DNA of 64,000 nt from Rhodococcoides kyotonense. Its GTDB lineage: Bacteria; Actinomycetota; Actinomycetes; Mycobacteriales; Mycobacteriaceae. The notes beneath the pieces are model-generated. The model did no database searches, was not told the origin of the DNA, and worked only from the letters and a program-made list of their open reading frames with translations. Within the stretch, counting starts at the first letter, position 1. Each line of letters begins with the position of its first letter. Of the stretch, positions 34,801-45,570 are shown in pieces. The stretch covers positions 124,001 to 188,000 of the forward strand of contig NZ_FZOW01000012.1 in the NCBI RefSeq assembly GCF_900188125.1, written 5' to 3'. A program made the position numbers and the translations under genes.

Positions 34801-37010
34801 CCGCCGATCGTGACAGGCCCATCGACGCTCATCGGTGAGCTGTAGGTGGACGTCACCGTCATCTCGGTCGGGCCGTACCCGTTGATCATCTGCCGGTCGC
34901 CTGCCCACCGGGCGCGAAGCTCCGACGGGCAGGCGTCGCCACCGACGATTACATGGGTCAGATCGGGAAGTGCGGTGGGGTCGAGCGTGCCGAGAACCGC
35001 TGGGGTGACGTCGATATGGGTGACCCGGTGCCTCGTCAGATGGTCGGCCAGTTCGCTGCCGCCGTAGGAACCGGGAGGTACGACGACCACCGTCGCAGCC
35101 GCGCCGAACGGCAGCAGCAGTTCCGACAGGGACGCGTCGAAACTCGGTGAGTAGCCGTGCGTGACGCGAGAATGCTCGGTCAACTGGAGTCGGGCGATAC
35201 CGTCGTCGACCAGATCGGCGAGCCCGCCATGCGTGACGACGACACCCTTCGGCTTCCCCGTCGACCCCGACGTGTAGATGATGTACGCGGCGTTGTCGGG
35301 ATCGATCGACGCGTGGCGGTCGGCGTCGGTGATCGGCTCGGACGAGAACTCGCCGCTATCGGGGATGTCGTCGACGACCAGAGATGCGTGGGAGTCGTCC
35401 AGAAGGTAGTCGATCCGCTCCTGCGGGTACGTCGGGTCGACGGGGACGAAGGCGGCTCCGGTCTTGACGACGGCCCACATCGCGAGAATCGACTCGTGCG
35501 ATCTCGGAATCCGGACGGCCACAGTGGTTTCGGTTCGGGCTCCGCGTGCGATCAACGAGCGTGCGAGCCTGTTGGACCGCTCGTCCAGTTCCCTGTAGGT
35601 CAACTCCTCGCCCGAGGCGATGGCTATGCCATCGGGACGGCGGCGTACCGCGTCGTCGAGAATCTCTGGAAAGAGCCGGACCGCAACGGGTTCGGCGCCG
35701 CTGTGCATGTCGTCGTCATCGGTCATCGGGATTCCGATGATCGATGCGGAAGGCGCGGAGAGGAAACGTTCCAGGAATGCGAGGAATGCGCTGTGATGAC
35801 GAGCGAGGTCGTCGTCGGTGTACAACTCACGGTTGCCCTGAAAGTCGATGTGCATACTTTCACCGCCGACACCAGGATAGATGTTGACGAACAGGTCGTC
35901 GATCATGCCCGACGTCAGGACGTGGAGGCGTCCGGTGAACTCGCCCAACATGATTCGGGTGTCGAACATCATCATGTTGACCGACGGACCGAACCCCGCC
36001 GGGTTGCCCAAGTCACGGGCGATGTCCTCCTGGCGGTAGCGCTGGCGTCGCAACGCTCCTGTCAGTTCGAGTTGCGCGTCGCGCACGAGATCAGCGACCG
36101 ACGTGTCGGCGCCCAATCGCAGACGCAACGGGACGACGTTGGCCATCATGCCGCCGGAGCGTCGCAACGCGGCGGTCGTGCGAGCGGAGACCGGAAGGCT
36201 CAGGGTGACTTCGGTGCTGTCCGTTGCGCGTGCAAGATAAGCTCCGAAGGCTGCGACGACGACCGGTGCGACGCTCGATTCCAACTGCATCGCAACGGAT
36301 TCGAGACGCTCCGACATCGACGGTGTCAGTTCACCCCGATGCAGTCTGGGGTGCGCGCCTGCGGGAGCGGCGCGCCCGGCCAGGCTGACCGGGTCGGGCA
36401 GGCCCGCGAGGTGTTCGGTCCAGTACGCGCGATCCGCCTCGAAACGATCCGACGCGCGGTACTGCTGATCGGCGTCGACCAGGATGTTCAGGTCCTCCGC
36501 CTTGGATGCGGGTGCGTCGGCGCCTTCGGTGTAGAGCTGCGCGCAACGCTTCAGCAGCGTCATCGCGCCGTACCCGTCGAGGGCGATGTGGTGGATGCGT
36601 GAGTACCAGAAGCACTGCTCGTCGTCGACGCGTAAGACGGCCATGTTCACGAGGCGATCGCGCGTCGGATCGATGGGGGAGGAGTACTCGTCGTACATCC
36701 ATGCTCGTGCGGCCGCGATCGGGTCGGACTCTTCCCGCAGGTCGATGTACGGGATCGTCTCGGGCGTCGACGGGTCGACGGTCTGCATCGGGTGGCCGTC
36801 GACCTCGACGATGCGTAGGTAGCCGGTGCCGAACTCGCGGCCTGCGGTCTTCGCGGCGTCCGTCAATCGTTCGATGTCGAGGTTGCCGTCGATCTCGACG
36901 AATTGTGCGATGGAAATCGGGACGTCGCCTGCGAGGTGTTGTGCGAACCAGATGCCACGCTGCGCGGCGGAGAGGGGGAAGGTCGGTGCCTCTGTAGTGG
37001 TGAAATCCAT
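28896..37010 (-). CDS. Dimodular nonribosomal peptide synthetase, C-A-T-E-C-A-T-TE
   Basis: About 2704 residues from MDFTTTEAP. Domains in order: condensation (about 10-440, HHIALDG at 140-146); adenylation 1 (460-920, YTSGSTGKPKGV); carrier (Ser about 956 in LGGDS); epimerisation (1000-1420, HHIAVDGVSW, TVGWFTTVFPV, FNYLGR); condensation 2 (1480-1900, HHILLDGWS); adenylation 2 (1940-2350, FTSGSTGTPKAV); carrier (Ser about 2400 in LGGNS); thioesterase (2450-2704, GWSYGG). By hand alignment to GrsA, the pocket residues read D-A-S-D-I-G-G-V-T and D-A-S-V-A-A-H-I-W; I cannot name the amino acids. The N-terminal condensation domain implies an acyl or peptidyl donor supplied in trans. No MbtH, hydroxylase or iron box is nearby. 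Confidence 0.93.
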   Translation of the reverse strand: MDFTTTEAPTFPLSAAQRGIWFAQHLAGDVPISIAQFVEIDGNLDIERLTDAAKTAGREFGTGYLRIVEVDGHPMQTVDPSTPETIPYIDLREESDPIAAARAWMYDEYSSPIDPTRDRLVNMAVLRVDDEQCFWYSRIHHIALDGYGAMTLLKRCAQLYTEGADAPASKAEDLNILVDADQQYRASDRFEADRAYWTEHLAGLPDPVSLAGRAAPAGAHPRLHRGELTPSMSERLESVAMQLESSVAPVVVAAFGAYLARATDSTEVTLSLPVSARTTAALRRSGGMMANVVPLRLRLGADTSVADLVRDAQLELTGALRRQRYRQEDIARDLGNPAGFGPSVNMMMFDTRIMLGEFTGRLHVLTSGMIDDLFVNIYPGVGGESMHIDFQGNRELYTDDDLARHHSAFLAFLERFLSAPSASIIGIPMTDDDDMHSGAEPVAVRLFPEILDDAVRRRPDGIAIASGEELTYRELDERSNRLARSLIARGARTETTVAVRIPRSHESILAMWAVVKTGAAFVPVDPTYPQERIDYLLDDSHASLVVDDIPDSGEFSSEPITDADRHASIDPDNAAYIIYTSGSTGKPKGVVVTHGGLADLVDDGIARLQLTEHSRVTHGYSPSFDASLSELLLPFGAAATVVVVPPGSYGGSELADHLTRHRVTHIDVTPAVLGTLDPTALPDLTHVIVGGDACPSELRARWAGDRQMINGYGPTEMTVTSTYSSPMSVDGPVTIGGPISGTSVVILDRWLRPVPEGSIGELYLAGDAMARGYHERPAITSSRFVASPHFPGERLYRTGDLVQWNSDGQLEYSGRSDFQVKIRGFRIELTEIDAAIAAASDTVFVMTIGHRTESGATVLVSYVKGDVDVDDLTAHLSTVLPAYMVPSSIMVIDDVPLTPVGKVDRRALPDPVFVAATSFRAPSTEKEIAVAALFADVLGAPSVGADDSFFALGGDSIVSIQLVARAKAAGLTFTARDVFERKTVAALAEVASDVPAAVVLAEFTGGGVGEVPFTPVAADIVQAGHFRTYSQAVEITLPDDISDDALIAAAATLIDHHDALRSRVTDVHDIMPVGSVDAADAFTRGELADGADRLDPATGRVIQLARTGTSLWIVLHHIAVDGVSWRILLPDFAAAVMGESLEPVGTSMRRWAHGLAENAAHRVDELPLWTSIVANDDPRLSHRDLDPSIDTVSTRKDSVVTVPATITDTVLGTVADRFRCGPNDVMLTALSLAIARWRSRTTSVVTLEGHGREEQAVPGADLSRTVGWFTTVFPVAFDLHGIDIDDAFAAGPAAGTALKSVKERLAVIPDHGIGYGMLRHLGGVTDIAVNPQVSFNYLGRVQTAADSPFMPARFASHADPQMPLPAAIDINVVAEHSGSDTELVATFSYASGMFDDVDDLAGAWVDALKSLAAHAEMETVTRHTPSDFALIPTTQPEIDSWETEFPALTDVWPLSPLQEGLLFHAMFDAEGPDSYIVQSVLTLAGDVDAARLHDAAQALVDRHENLRVAFREQDSGPRQIVLDQLDVGWSETDLRAGGDVERILRHDQATRFDMANPPLIRFHLIRTSDDGYRLLMTNHHILLDGWSTPLLVQELLTLYAALDGIASLAPARSYREYLAWLAKQDRGASRLAWQDALAGVSEPTLVSSSDHLGDSAAGEHSRALGAEVTTALHGLARTHGITINTAIQTAWAMMLSSLTGRTDVVFGGTVSGRPPVLPGVEQMVGLFINTVPVRVALDPRETFVELMSRVQDEQSRLLDHQYIGLSEIHEVAGLPEMFDTMTVFESYPVDRAALAQSLDLPGMRVLDAEGTDATPYPLSLLIIPGDSMQITLKYLEGAVADTDGLLDRYVELLSRIAAEPDARVNASRRIESIHGESECAPRTFASILADTTASHPDRVAVSSQGTDVTYRELDERSNALARRLVQHGARPESFVALAIPRSIESVVAMWAVVKTGAAFVPVDPTLPPERIERMLDDCGARLGIMLDDRIPTFNAPMVWFDASDTAGDVTELAIPAPHIDNLAYMIFTSGSTGTPKAVAVSHRGLANFAESQREEFGLDCESRVLHVASPSFDASISESLMAFSHGGTLVVAPPTTAAGDELAELLRRDHVTHMVITPAALATVDPIDSVRVLAVAGEAPSRDVVERWSVGRIMLNHYGPTEFTIWATGSTPLHKAVDIGRPIRGASMLVLDSWLRPVPDGSAGELYLAGPAVARGYQNRQDLTSTRFVAHPSDPGARMYRTGDVVRWDGNRLHYQSRADFQVKIRGFRVELGEVDATFTERSDVEFAVTIGAEGPAGATVLVSYVLAADGTSVEPDVLRRHASERLPGYMVPTVVQVLDEIPLTPVGKLDTAALPKPDFASRRRMYRAPRTPVEELVVEAFADVLEVQDVGIDDSFFDLGGNSLVATRVVTRVNAGLQSPVSLRDLFESPTAASLSARIGRGDIGSQASPFDTVVPLRNGGTEAPLFCIHPASGLAWSYAGLAAALGTERSIYGLQAPELAGGTGASTLDDAIDTYLARIRAVQPEGPYNLLGWSYGGFVAHGVAARLQAMGEEVSLLAMLDSDVDACEVEPPKPLTTGEFFGEFAPVLGIDGVTDSITSDQAAQRIRSAVSVDVDASDVDRLADSYNSALRLLTGYRPPVFDGDVLFFNARESRAADTWANFVTGRIDDRTVDAAHDDMLDSAVLQQISTPLIDHFTYPLAP

Positions 37011-37135
37011 GTACAGAACACTCGTCGCGATCAGCCGTAGGCGACACGGACCCTCGAGGTGGTGGCCCACCCCCTGAGGTGGCGGTTTCTTCACCCTGGG
37101 TGGGCTGGCGTTCCGGGTACGGCAGAATGGCCCCG
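37011..37135. promoter_or_regulatory. Divergent promoter region, NRPS versus HAD hydrolase
   Basis: A 125-bp gap between divergent genes. It contains two GAGGTGG direct repeats and overlapping inverted repeats (GGTGG with CCACC at several spacings) between about 37053 and 37085. A regulator could bind here, but no iron box or other known operator was recognised. Confidence 0.35.
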
Positions 37136-37963
37136 ATGCCTGACACCAGCCGTACCCAGCCCCGTCTCGTTGCCAGCGACGTCGACGGAACCCTCCTCGA
37201 TCCCTACGAGAAGGTCACCGAGCGCACGCGCCGGGCAGTGCTGGCCATGGTCGGGGAGGGGACGCCGTTCGTACTGTCCACCGGTCGGCCGCCGCGGTGG
37301 ATATCTCCGGTCGTCGAGCAGCTCGGCTACGCGCCCATGTGTGTGTGCGCCAACGGTGCCGTCGTCTACGACAGCGGAACCGACCGCATCCTCGACGCGC
37401 AAACGCTGTCGAGCGAGACTCTGCACTGGCTGGCAGATATCGCCTACGCGGCCCTGCCCGGATGCGGCCTCGCCGCTGAACGCGTCGGAGCCACCGCGCA
37501 CGACGCCGCCACCCCGCAGTTCGTCAGCTCACCCGGATACGAGCACGCCTGGTTGAATCCCGACAACACCGAGGTGTCGCAGGCGGAGGTTCTCGACGTC
37601 CCGGCGGTGAAACTATTGATCAGGCTGTCCAGCGCGACGAGTGAGTCGATGGTCGCGGCACTGGAACCGCTGATCGACGGCCGCGCCGACCTCACCTTCT
37701 CGACGAGCAACGGACTGATCGAACTCGCCGCGCCGGGAGTCACCAAGGCGTCGGGACTCGCGGTCGTGGCAGAACGGCTCGGTGTCGTGTCCGCCGACAT
37801 CGCGGCGTTCGGAGACATGCCCAACGACGTCCCGATGCTCGAGATGGCCGGGCTCGGGGTGGCGATGGGTAACGCGCACCCGGCGGCACTGGCCGTCGCG
37901 AACGAGGTCACGACGACCAACGCAGACGACGGCGTCGCGCGGGTCCTCGAACGTTGGTGGTGA
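37136..37963 (+). CDS. HAD superfamily hydrolase, Cof type
   Basis: A 275-residue phosphatase of the Cof subfamily. Motif I is ASDVDGTLLDPY with the nucleophilic Asp, motif II is VLSTGRPPR, motif III includes the Lys in GVTKASGL and motif IV is IAAFGDMPNDVPML. The cap domain lies between about residues 85 and 190. The start at MPDTSRTQ is preferred; ATG at 37127 is also in frame. In mycobacteria the matching gene (Rv3813c, recalled) lies next to the acyltransferases, so the NRPS region was probably inserted between them. The substrate is unknown. Confidence 0.88.
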   Translation: MPDTSRTQPRLVASDVDGTLLDPYEKVTERTRRAVLAMVGEGTPFVLSTGRPPRWISPVVEQLGYAPMCVCANGAVVYDSGTDRILDAQTLSSETLHWLADIAYAALPGCGLAAERVGATAHDAATPQFVSSPGYEHAWLNPDNTEVSQAEVLDVPAVKLLIRLSSATSESMVAALEPLIDGRADLTFSTSNGLIELAAPGVTKASGLAVVAERLGVVSADIAAFGDMPNDVPMLEMAGLGVAMGNAHPAALAVANEVTTTNADDGVARVLERWW

Positions 37964-38034
37964 CGGCGCCTTCGGCGCACGTGCACGAAAATACATAGCA
38001 GGCTACGTATTTTCGTGCACATGCGCGAAGCGCC
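37964..38034. repeat. Hairpin element copy 5 (GTGCACG type) between convergent stops
   Basis: The core is 37981-38020: outer arms GTGCACG and CGTGCAC, AAA with TTT, inner arms ATACATAG and CTACGTAT, loop CAGG. The flanks GGCGCCTTCGGCGC and GCGCGAAGCGCC are complementary to each other and can also fold separately. The element again fills the whole space between the TGA of the HAD gene and the TAA of the amidase gene. Confidence 0.9.
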
Positions 38035-40146
38035 TTACGGAGCCGGAGCGTTCTGCATTTCCTGCTCGTAGGTGTCGTTGTACGTCTTGATGACCGTCGT
38101 GACGACGCCGGTGAGTTCGTTGAAGATCAGCGACCCGTTCTCGAAGTCGGTGCGCAGACCTTCGGGCACACGGTATTCGTCGGTCATCGGGAGACCGAGC
38201 TCACCGTTCTCCCCGCCGAGCGCGAGGAACTGCTCGAAGATCTTGCCGATCACCGCAACAGCCTGTCCGGCAAGGGAAGTGAAGATCGAGCCGTTCGTGA
38301 ACGAGGCAGCTTCGCCGCCGCCCTTGACCTGTACGAGACCGCTGACGGGAACTCCGAGCGACCCTGTTTCACCGCCGGATTCGAGCCACTTCTGCGCGAC
38401 GGGGTTGCTGCTCGCCAGCCGCACCAGCTCGTCGACCAGTGCCGGAATGTTCTGTCCGACAGTGCTGCTCGCATCGGTACCGGGTGACGACGGTGTCTGC
38501 TCCGGGGTGTCCTCGGTCGGAGCAGGTGCGGTGTCGACGCTTCCGCCGCCGAGGTTCGCCGCCGCGATGTCACGGATCTGATCCATCTTCGCGTAGGCGC
38601 CGTCGCCCGGGCATGCGGTGTTACCGACGTCGCGGTGCGCGAAGATGACCGGCAGGTCGACGCTCTGGCCGCGGCCGACGAACGTGTAGTTGGTGCCTTC
38701 GCTCGTCATCGTCGTCTCACCCTTGGGGTCGAGACCTGCCTTGCCCAAACGCCATCCGAGGAACTTGCCGACGGAGTCGATGGTCTCCTGCGACGGCGAC
38801 TCGGACGTGTAGTCGCCCATCATCGCGATGCCCATGGTGTTCTCGTTGAAGCCACCGGCGTGCGCGCCCTGCACGGGCTTGTCGAGTCCGCCTGCACGGC
38901 CTTCGAAGATCTGACCGTACTTGTCGACGAGGACGTTGTAGCCGACGTCGCACCAGCCCAACGTCTGTGCGTGGTAGGCGTAGATCGCGCGCACGATCTC
39001 GGCCGACTCGTTCTTCGAGTAGTCGTTGCTGCCCGCGGTGTGGTGAACCGTTGCGCCACCGAGGAAGTCGTCGTACGTGGGGTTCGCGCAGCGGATCGAC
39101 TCGTCGGCGCCCCACTGTGCTCGGGAGATGACCTTCGGTCCGGCGTCGCCCGCGACCGGGGTCGCGAGGTCGGACAGCGCGGAGTCCGCAGGCGAGCTTC
39201 CCGGCTGAATCAGCACTGCGCTGATGTCCGCCAGAGCGTCGGCGACGGGAATGTCCTGCTGGCGCAACGGCTTCGAGACCGAAGCAGGCGTGTATCCGAG
39301 GTCGGCCTGGGGAACAAGAGCCTCGGGAGCAGGGGCCTCGGGAGCAGGAGCCTCAGGAGCGGGAGCTTCGGGAGCGGGAGCCACCTCGGGAACCGGCGCG
39401 ATCTCGGGCGCGGGAGCTGCGGCTGCCGCGTCGCCTGCGCGCGGAGTCAGCAGCAGCTGAACGGCTTTCGTCGCGCCGACGAAGATGGGCTCGGTGCCCT
39501 TCTTGTCCGGTACGGGTGCTGCGTCGGACGCGGCGGTGTCGATCGGCTCGGTCGCGAGCCAGGGGCCCCACGAACCGTCGTCGAGCTGGCGGCGGACCTG
39601 GGCGACAGCTCCGTCGAGAGCCGTCGACGTCAGTGCCACCATGCTGAAGGGGTCGTCCTGACGCAATTCCTTGACGACGGCACCCAGGGGTGCGCCCGGA
39701 TCGTCCGCAAGAGGCGCCGCGGCATCGTGACGCTCGAGGCTGGGCACCGGGGCCTGAGCCGTCGGGCCGGTGGGTGCCGGAACCGTCAAGCCGGGGATTT
39801 CCGGAATCGGCGGGATGGTGATGTTCTCCGGCAACGGTAGGTACTTCAGATCGGAGAGCCGCAGGTCCGGCAGAGGTAGACCCGTCAGTTCCTGCAGCGG
39901 AACGACGATGTCCGGTGCGGCGTTCAGCGCTGTCTCGACGATCTTGGTCGGCACGGTGACAGGGGTGGTCTCGTTGGCCGATCGAACATCGGTGGACGCG
40001 GAGTCGCCGGAGACGCTGTACACCGTCACGGGACCCGCGACGGCCAGCAAGGCGACTGCGCCGAGAACGATCGACGGCTTCGTTCGACGGTGCAAGGCGT
40101 TTCTCCCTGGTTGTTGGGTGCGGTCGACGGCCGATCGTGCTGGCAT
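38035..40146 (-). CDS. N-acetylmuramoyl-L-alanine amidase with LGFP repeats
   Basis: A 703-residue exported protein. A basic N-terminus and hydrophobic helix (about 24-45) form a signal or anchor. A long Pro/Ala-rich region includes PAPEA repeats (about 255-275). A PGRP/amidase-2 domain follows (about 310-520) with zinc-ligand motifs VHHTAGSND and FAHRDVGNTACPG and a Tyr in GYNVLVDKYG. At least two C-terminal LGFP repeats (SLGVPVS and ELGLPMTDE contexts) may bind the mycolyl-arabinogalactan layer. The enzyme cleaves the lactyl amide of peptidoglycan. It resembles mycobacterial Rv3811 (recalled). Confidence 0.9.
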   Translation of the reverse strand: MPARSAVDRTQQPGRNALHRRTKPSIVLGAVALLAVAGPVTVYSVSGDSASTDVRSANETTPVTVPTKIVETALNAAPDIVVPLQELTGLPLPDLRLSDLKYLPLPENITIPPIPEIPGLTVPAPTGPTAQAPVPSLERHDAAAPLADDPGAPLGAVVKELRQDDPFSMVALTSTALDGAVAQVRRQLDDGSWGPWLATEPIDTAASDAAPVPDKKGTEPIFVGATKAVQLLLTPRAGDAAAAAPAPEIAPVPEVAPAPEAPAPEAPAPEAPAPEALVPQADLGYTPASVSKPLRQQDIPVADALADISAVLIQPGSSPADSALSDLATPVAGDAGPKVISRAQWGADESIRCANPTYDDFLGGATVHHTAGSNDYSKNESAEIVRAIYAYHAQTLGWCDVGYNVLVDKYGQIFEGRAGGLDKPVQGAHAGGFNENTMGIAMMGDYTSESPSQETIDSVGKFLGWRLGKAGLDPKGETTMTSEGTNYTFVGRGQSVDLPVIFAHRDVGNTACPGDGAYAKMDQIRDIAAANLGGGSVDTAPAPTEDTPEQTPSSPGTDASSTVGQNIPALVDELVRLASSNPVAQKWLESGGETGSLGVPVSGLVQVKGGGEAASFTNGSIFTSLAGQAVAVIGKIFEQFLALGGENGELGLPMTDEYRVPEGLRTDFENGSLIFNELTGVVTTVIKTYNDTYEQEMQNAPAP
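39317..39391 (-). repeat. 15-bp tandem repeats encoding PAPEA
   Basis: About five units of 15 bp, each containing GCCTCGGGAGC or a close variant, encode consecutive Pro-Ala-Pro-Glu-Ala units in the linker before the amidase domain. Such repeats often vary in number between strains. Confidence 0.85.
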
Positions 40147-40220
40147 CCACCGCGAAGCATCCTGCGACTTGGCGACGCGTTTTGCTTCCGTTCAGATCCA
40201 ATGTCCGTGAGATGTGATGC

Positions 40221-40274
40221 TGTTGTTACTTGTGTGAATATTGAGACTTAAACTAAGTCACACGAGTAACAACA
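40221..40274. promoter_or_regulatory. Long inverted repeat upstream of amidase, MtrA-like sites
   Basis: Two 17-bp arms, TGTTGTTACTTGTGTGA (40221-40237) and TCACACGAGTAACAACA (40258-40274), are complementary except for one base and flank a 20-bp AT-rich spacer. Each arm, read outward, holds TCACA followed after three bases by GTAACA, a direct repeat with about 9-bp periodicity like OmpR-family (MtrA) sites. The pair lies 75 bp upstream of the amidase and about 100 bp upstream of cobM. MtrA control of peptidoglycan hydrolases is known in related genera; binding here is inferred. Confidence 0.55.
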
Positions 40275-40376
40275 ACCTCAGCAGACACAAGGCTAAACCT
40301 TAGCTTGAGAGTTAGCCAGTGCTGGGATCCGATCGTGACGCGGCGCGTCGGGAGCGGGCGCATAGGCTTTTGCCCC
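40275..40376. promoter_or_regulatory. Promoter region of cobM
   Basis: The interval holds a GCTAA-ACC-TTAGC inverted repeat at 40292-40304 and a wider GGCTAA/TTAGCC pair (40291-40317). The half-sites resemble parts of an iron box, but the match to the 19-bp consensus is poor. No cobalamin riboswitch is present ahead of cobM. Confidence 0.35.
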
Positions 40377-41120
40377 GTGACAGTTCACTTCATCGGCGCC
40401 GGGCCGGGTGCCGCAGACCTGCTGACGTTGCGCGCGGTCGAGCACCTACGCACGAGCCCGGTCTGCGTCTACGCAGGTACGTACATCGACGACGCGATAC
40501 TCGCGCACTGTCCGAGCGACGTCAGGAAAGTCGACACCGCGAGGATGGACCTCGACGCGATCACCGCCGAACTCGTCGCAGCGCATGAACGTGGACAGGA
40601 CGTCGCGCGCCTCTGCTCGGGTGACCCATCTCTCTACTCGGCGCTCGCCGAACAGTCGGCGCGGCTCGATTCCGCCGGTGTCCCGTGGGACGTGACGCCA
40701 GGCGTGCCCGCTTACGCCGCCGCAGCCGCGACGTTGCGCGTCGAACTGACCGTTCCCGAGGTCACGCAGTCCGTCGTCCTCACGCGCACGCAGGCGCGCT
40801 CCACAGCGATGCCCGACGCCGAGGCGCTCTCGAACTTCGCAGCGACCGGCGCGACGCTCGTGCTGCATCTGGCGATCACCCGAATCGGAGTCCTGGCCGA
40901 CGAGCTGAAGGACCATTACGGACCCGGCTGCCCTGCCGCCGTCGTATTTCACGCCAGCAAACCGGACCAGCTCGTACTGACGGGCACGCTCGACGACATC
41001 GCCGGACAGGTCGAGGCCGCGGGATTGAAACAGGCTGCCGTCATCCTCGTCGGGCCCGCGGTGGGTAGGGCTCCCGGCGTCGAATCACATCTGTACGACG
41101 CGTGCCGGGATCGCGCGTGA
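40377..41120 (+). CDS. cobM: Precorrin-4 C11-methyltransferase
   Basis: A 247-residue SAM-dependent methyltransferase of aerobic cobalamin synthesis, adding the C11 methyl group to precorrin-4. Family signatures are VHFIGAGPGAADLLTLRA at the N-terminus, VYAGTYIDDAIL, LCSGDPSLYSALAEQ and VTPGVPAYAAAAA. The GTG start at 40377 begins the motif directly. The stop overlaps the cobF start as GTGA. The other B12 genes are not in the window. Confidence 0.92.
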   Translation: MTVHFIGAGPGAADLLTLRAVEHLRTSPVCVYAGTYIDDAILAHCPSDVRKVDTARMDLDAITAELVAAHERGQDVARLCSGDPSLYSALAEQSARLDSAGVPWDVTPGVPAYAAAAATLRVELTVPEVTQSVVLTRTQARSTAMPDAEALSNFAATGATLVLHLAITRIGVLADELKDHYGPGCPAAVVFHASKPDQLVLTGTLDDIAGQVEAAGLKQAAVILVGPAVGRAPGVESHLYDACRDRA

Positions 41121-41830
41121 AAATCCACCTCGTCGGCGTCGGCGCGGGCCATCCCGACCAGATCACCGTCCAGGCCGTCGCCAAGCTCCGAGAGGTCGAC
41201 GTGTTCCTCGTCGCCGACAAAGGCTCGTCGGTGGGCGACCTGGCCGAGTTCAGGGCCGAGATTCTCAGGCGTCACGTGCCGGGTCGGCCGCGCGTGATCG
41301 AAGTGAAGGATCCGGAGCGCGACAGGAAGCCGGCGGACTACGGGACCGCGGTGCTGGACTGGCACGACGCCAGGGCCGGTGCATACAAGGAAGTCCTTGC
41401 AGGCCTCGATCCCGACACGACGGTCGGTTTTCTGGTCTGGGGAGACCCAGCGCTGTACGACAGCACGATCCGTGTCGTCGAGAGACTGGGTATCGAGTTC
41501 GACGTCACGCCGGGGATCAGCAGTGTGTCGATGCTCGCAGCCGCCCACAGGCTGGTGCTGAATCGCATCGGCGGGCCGATCGTGATCACGACGGGTCGGG
41601 CGTTGCTCGGAGACGTCGACGCCGGTGCCGAGAACATCGTCGTCATGCTCGACGGCCATCTGACGTGCCGCGAACTCGTCGGAACGGGTAGGTGGAGCAT
41701 CTATTGGGGGGCCAACCTGGGAACGGCCGATGAAAAGTTGGTGTCCGGACCGCTCGACGAGTGCATCGGGGAGATCGAGCAGGTGCGTGCCGAGCTGAAG
41801 GCGAAGCACGGCTGGGTCATGGATGTGTAT

Positions 41831-41851
<21 letters not shown>
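41117..41851 (+). CDS. cobF: Precorrin-6A synthase (deacetylating)
   Basis: A 244-residue methyltransferase that methylates C1 of precorrin-5 with loss of the acetyl group. Signatures include IHLVGVGAGHPDQITVQA, FLVADKGSSV, VWGDPALYDSTIRVVERL, VTPGISSVSMLAAAH and the C-terminal HGWVMDVYALR. It starts at GTG overlapping cobM. The last six codons and the stop come from a dispersed hairpin element (41831-41898), so the end (ALRARA) was probably remodelled by it. Adjacent glf is likely transcribed separately. Confidence 0.9.
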
Positions 41852-45033
<3,182 letters not shown>

Positions 45034-45056
<23 letters not shown>

Positions 45057-45570
45057 GAACCAGAGCGAGGCAGCCGCCGAAGTTCGCATCCTGTCGAAGA
45101 TCCAGAAGACCGTCGCAGTGCAGCCGGGTGCGATCACCGTCGCGCGCGGGATGTCCCACTTCGGTGAGCACGCGCTCGGATGGGTTGCGATCGCCGGCGT
45201 CGGCGCGGCTCTGGATTCGGCGCGGCGACGGCAATGGGCAGGCGTCGCGGTCGGCGCTGTCGGCTCGCACGCGGCGTCGATCGTCATCAAGCGCGTGATT
45301 CGTCGCCCACGTCCGAACGATCCGTCGGTGAGTGTCAACGTGTCGACACCGAGCAAGCTGAGCTTCCCGTCGTCGCACGCGACCTCGACCACTGCGGCCG
45401 CGATTCTGCTGGGACGACTCACCGGTCTACCCTTGCCTGCGGTCCTCGTGCCCCCGATGCTGCTCTCGCGGCTCGTACTCGGAGTGCACTACCCCACAGA
45501 TGTACTTGCCGGAACTGCGCTCGGCGCTTTGTCCGCAGCCGCCGTGCGCAAGTTCGAAGGAGACTTATGA
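45034..45570 (+). CDS. PAP2 phosphatase, probable decaprenyl-phosphoribose-5-phosphate phosphatase
   Basis: A 178-residue membrane phosphatase with about four helices. The three PAP2 motifs are visible: KRVIRRPRP, FPSSHATS (PSGH-type) and SRLVLGVHYPTD. In mycobacteria this position (Rv3807c, recalled) holds the phosphatase that dephosphorylates decaprenylphosphoryl-5-phosphoribose, the product of UbiA, before epimerisation to the arabinan donor. GTG start overlapping glfT2 by 23 bp; stop overlaps ubiA as ATGA. Confidence 0.88.

Noticed and set aside
28896..37010. A siderophore assignment for the NRPS
   Set aside because: There is no iron box, ornithine hydroxylase, aryl-acid gene or siderophore receptor nearby, and the adenylation pockets could not be read to known residues.
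40275..40376. A cobalamin riboswitch ahead of cobM
   Set aside because: None of the conserved blocks (CCGGTG...AATCCGG, GCCACTGT) is present.
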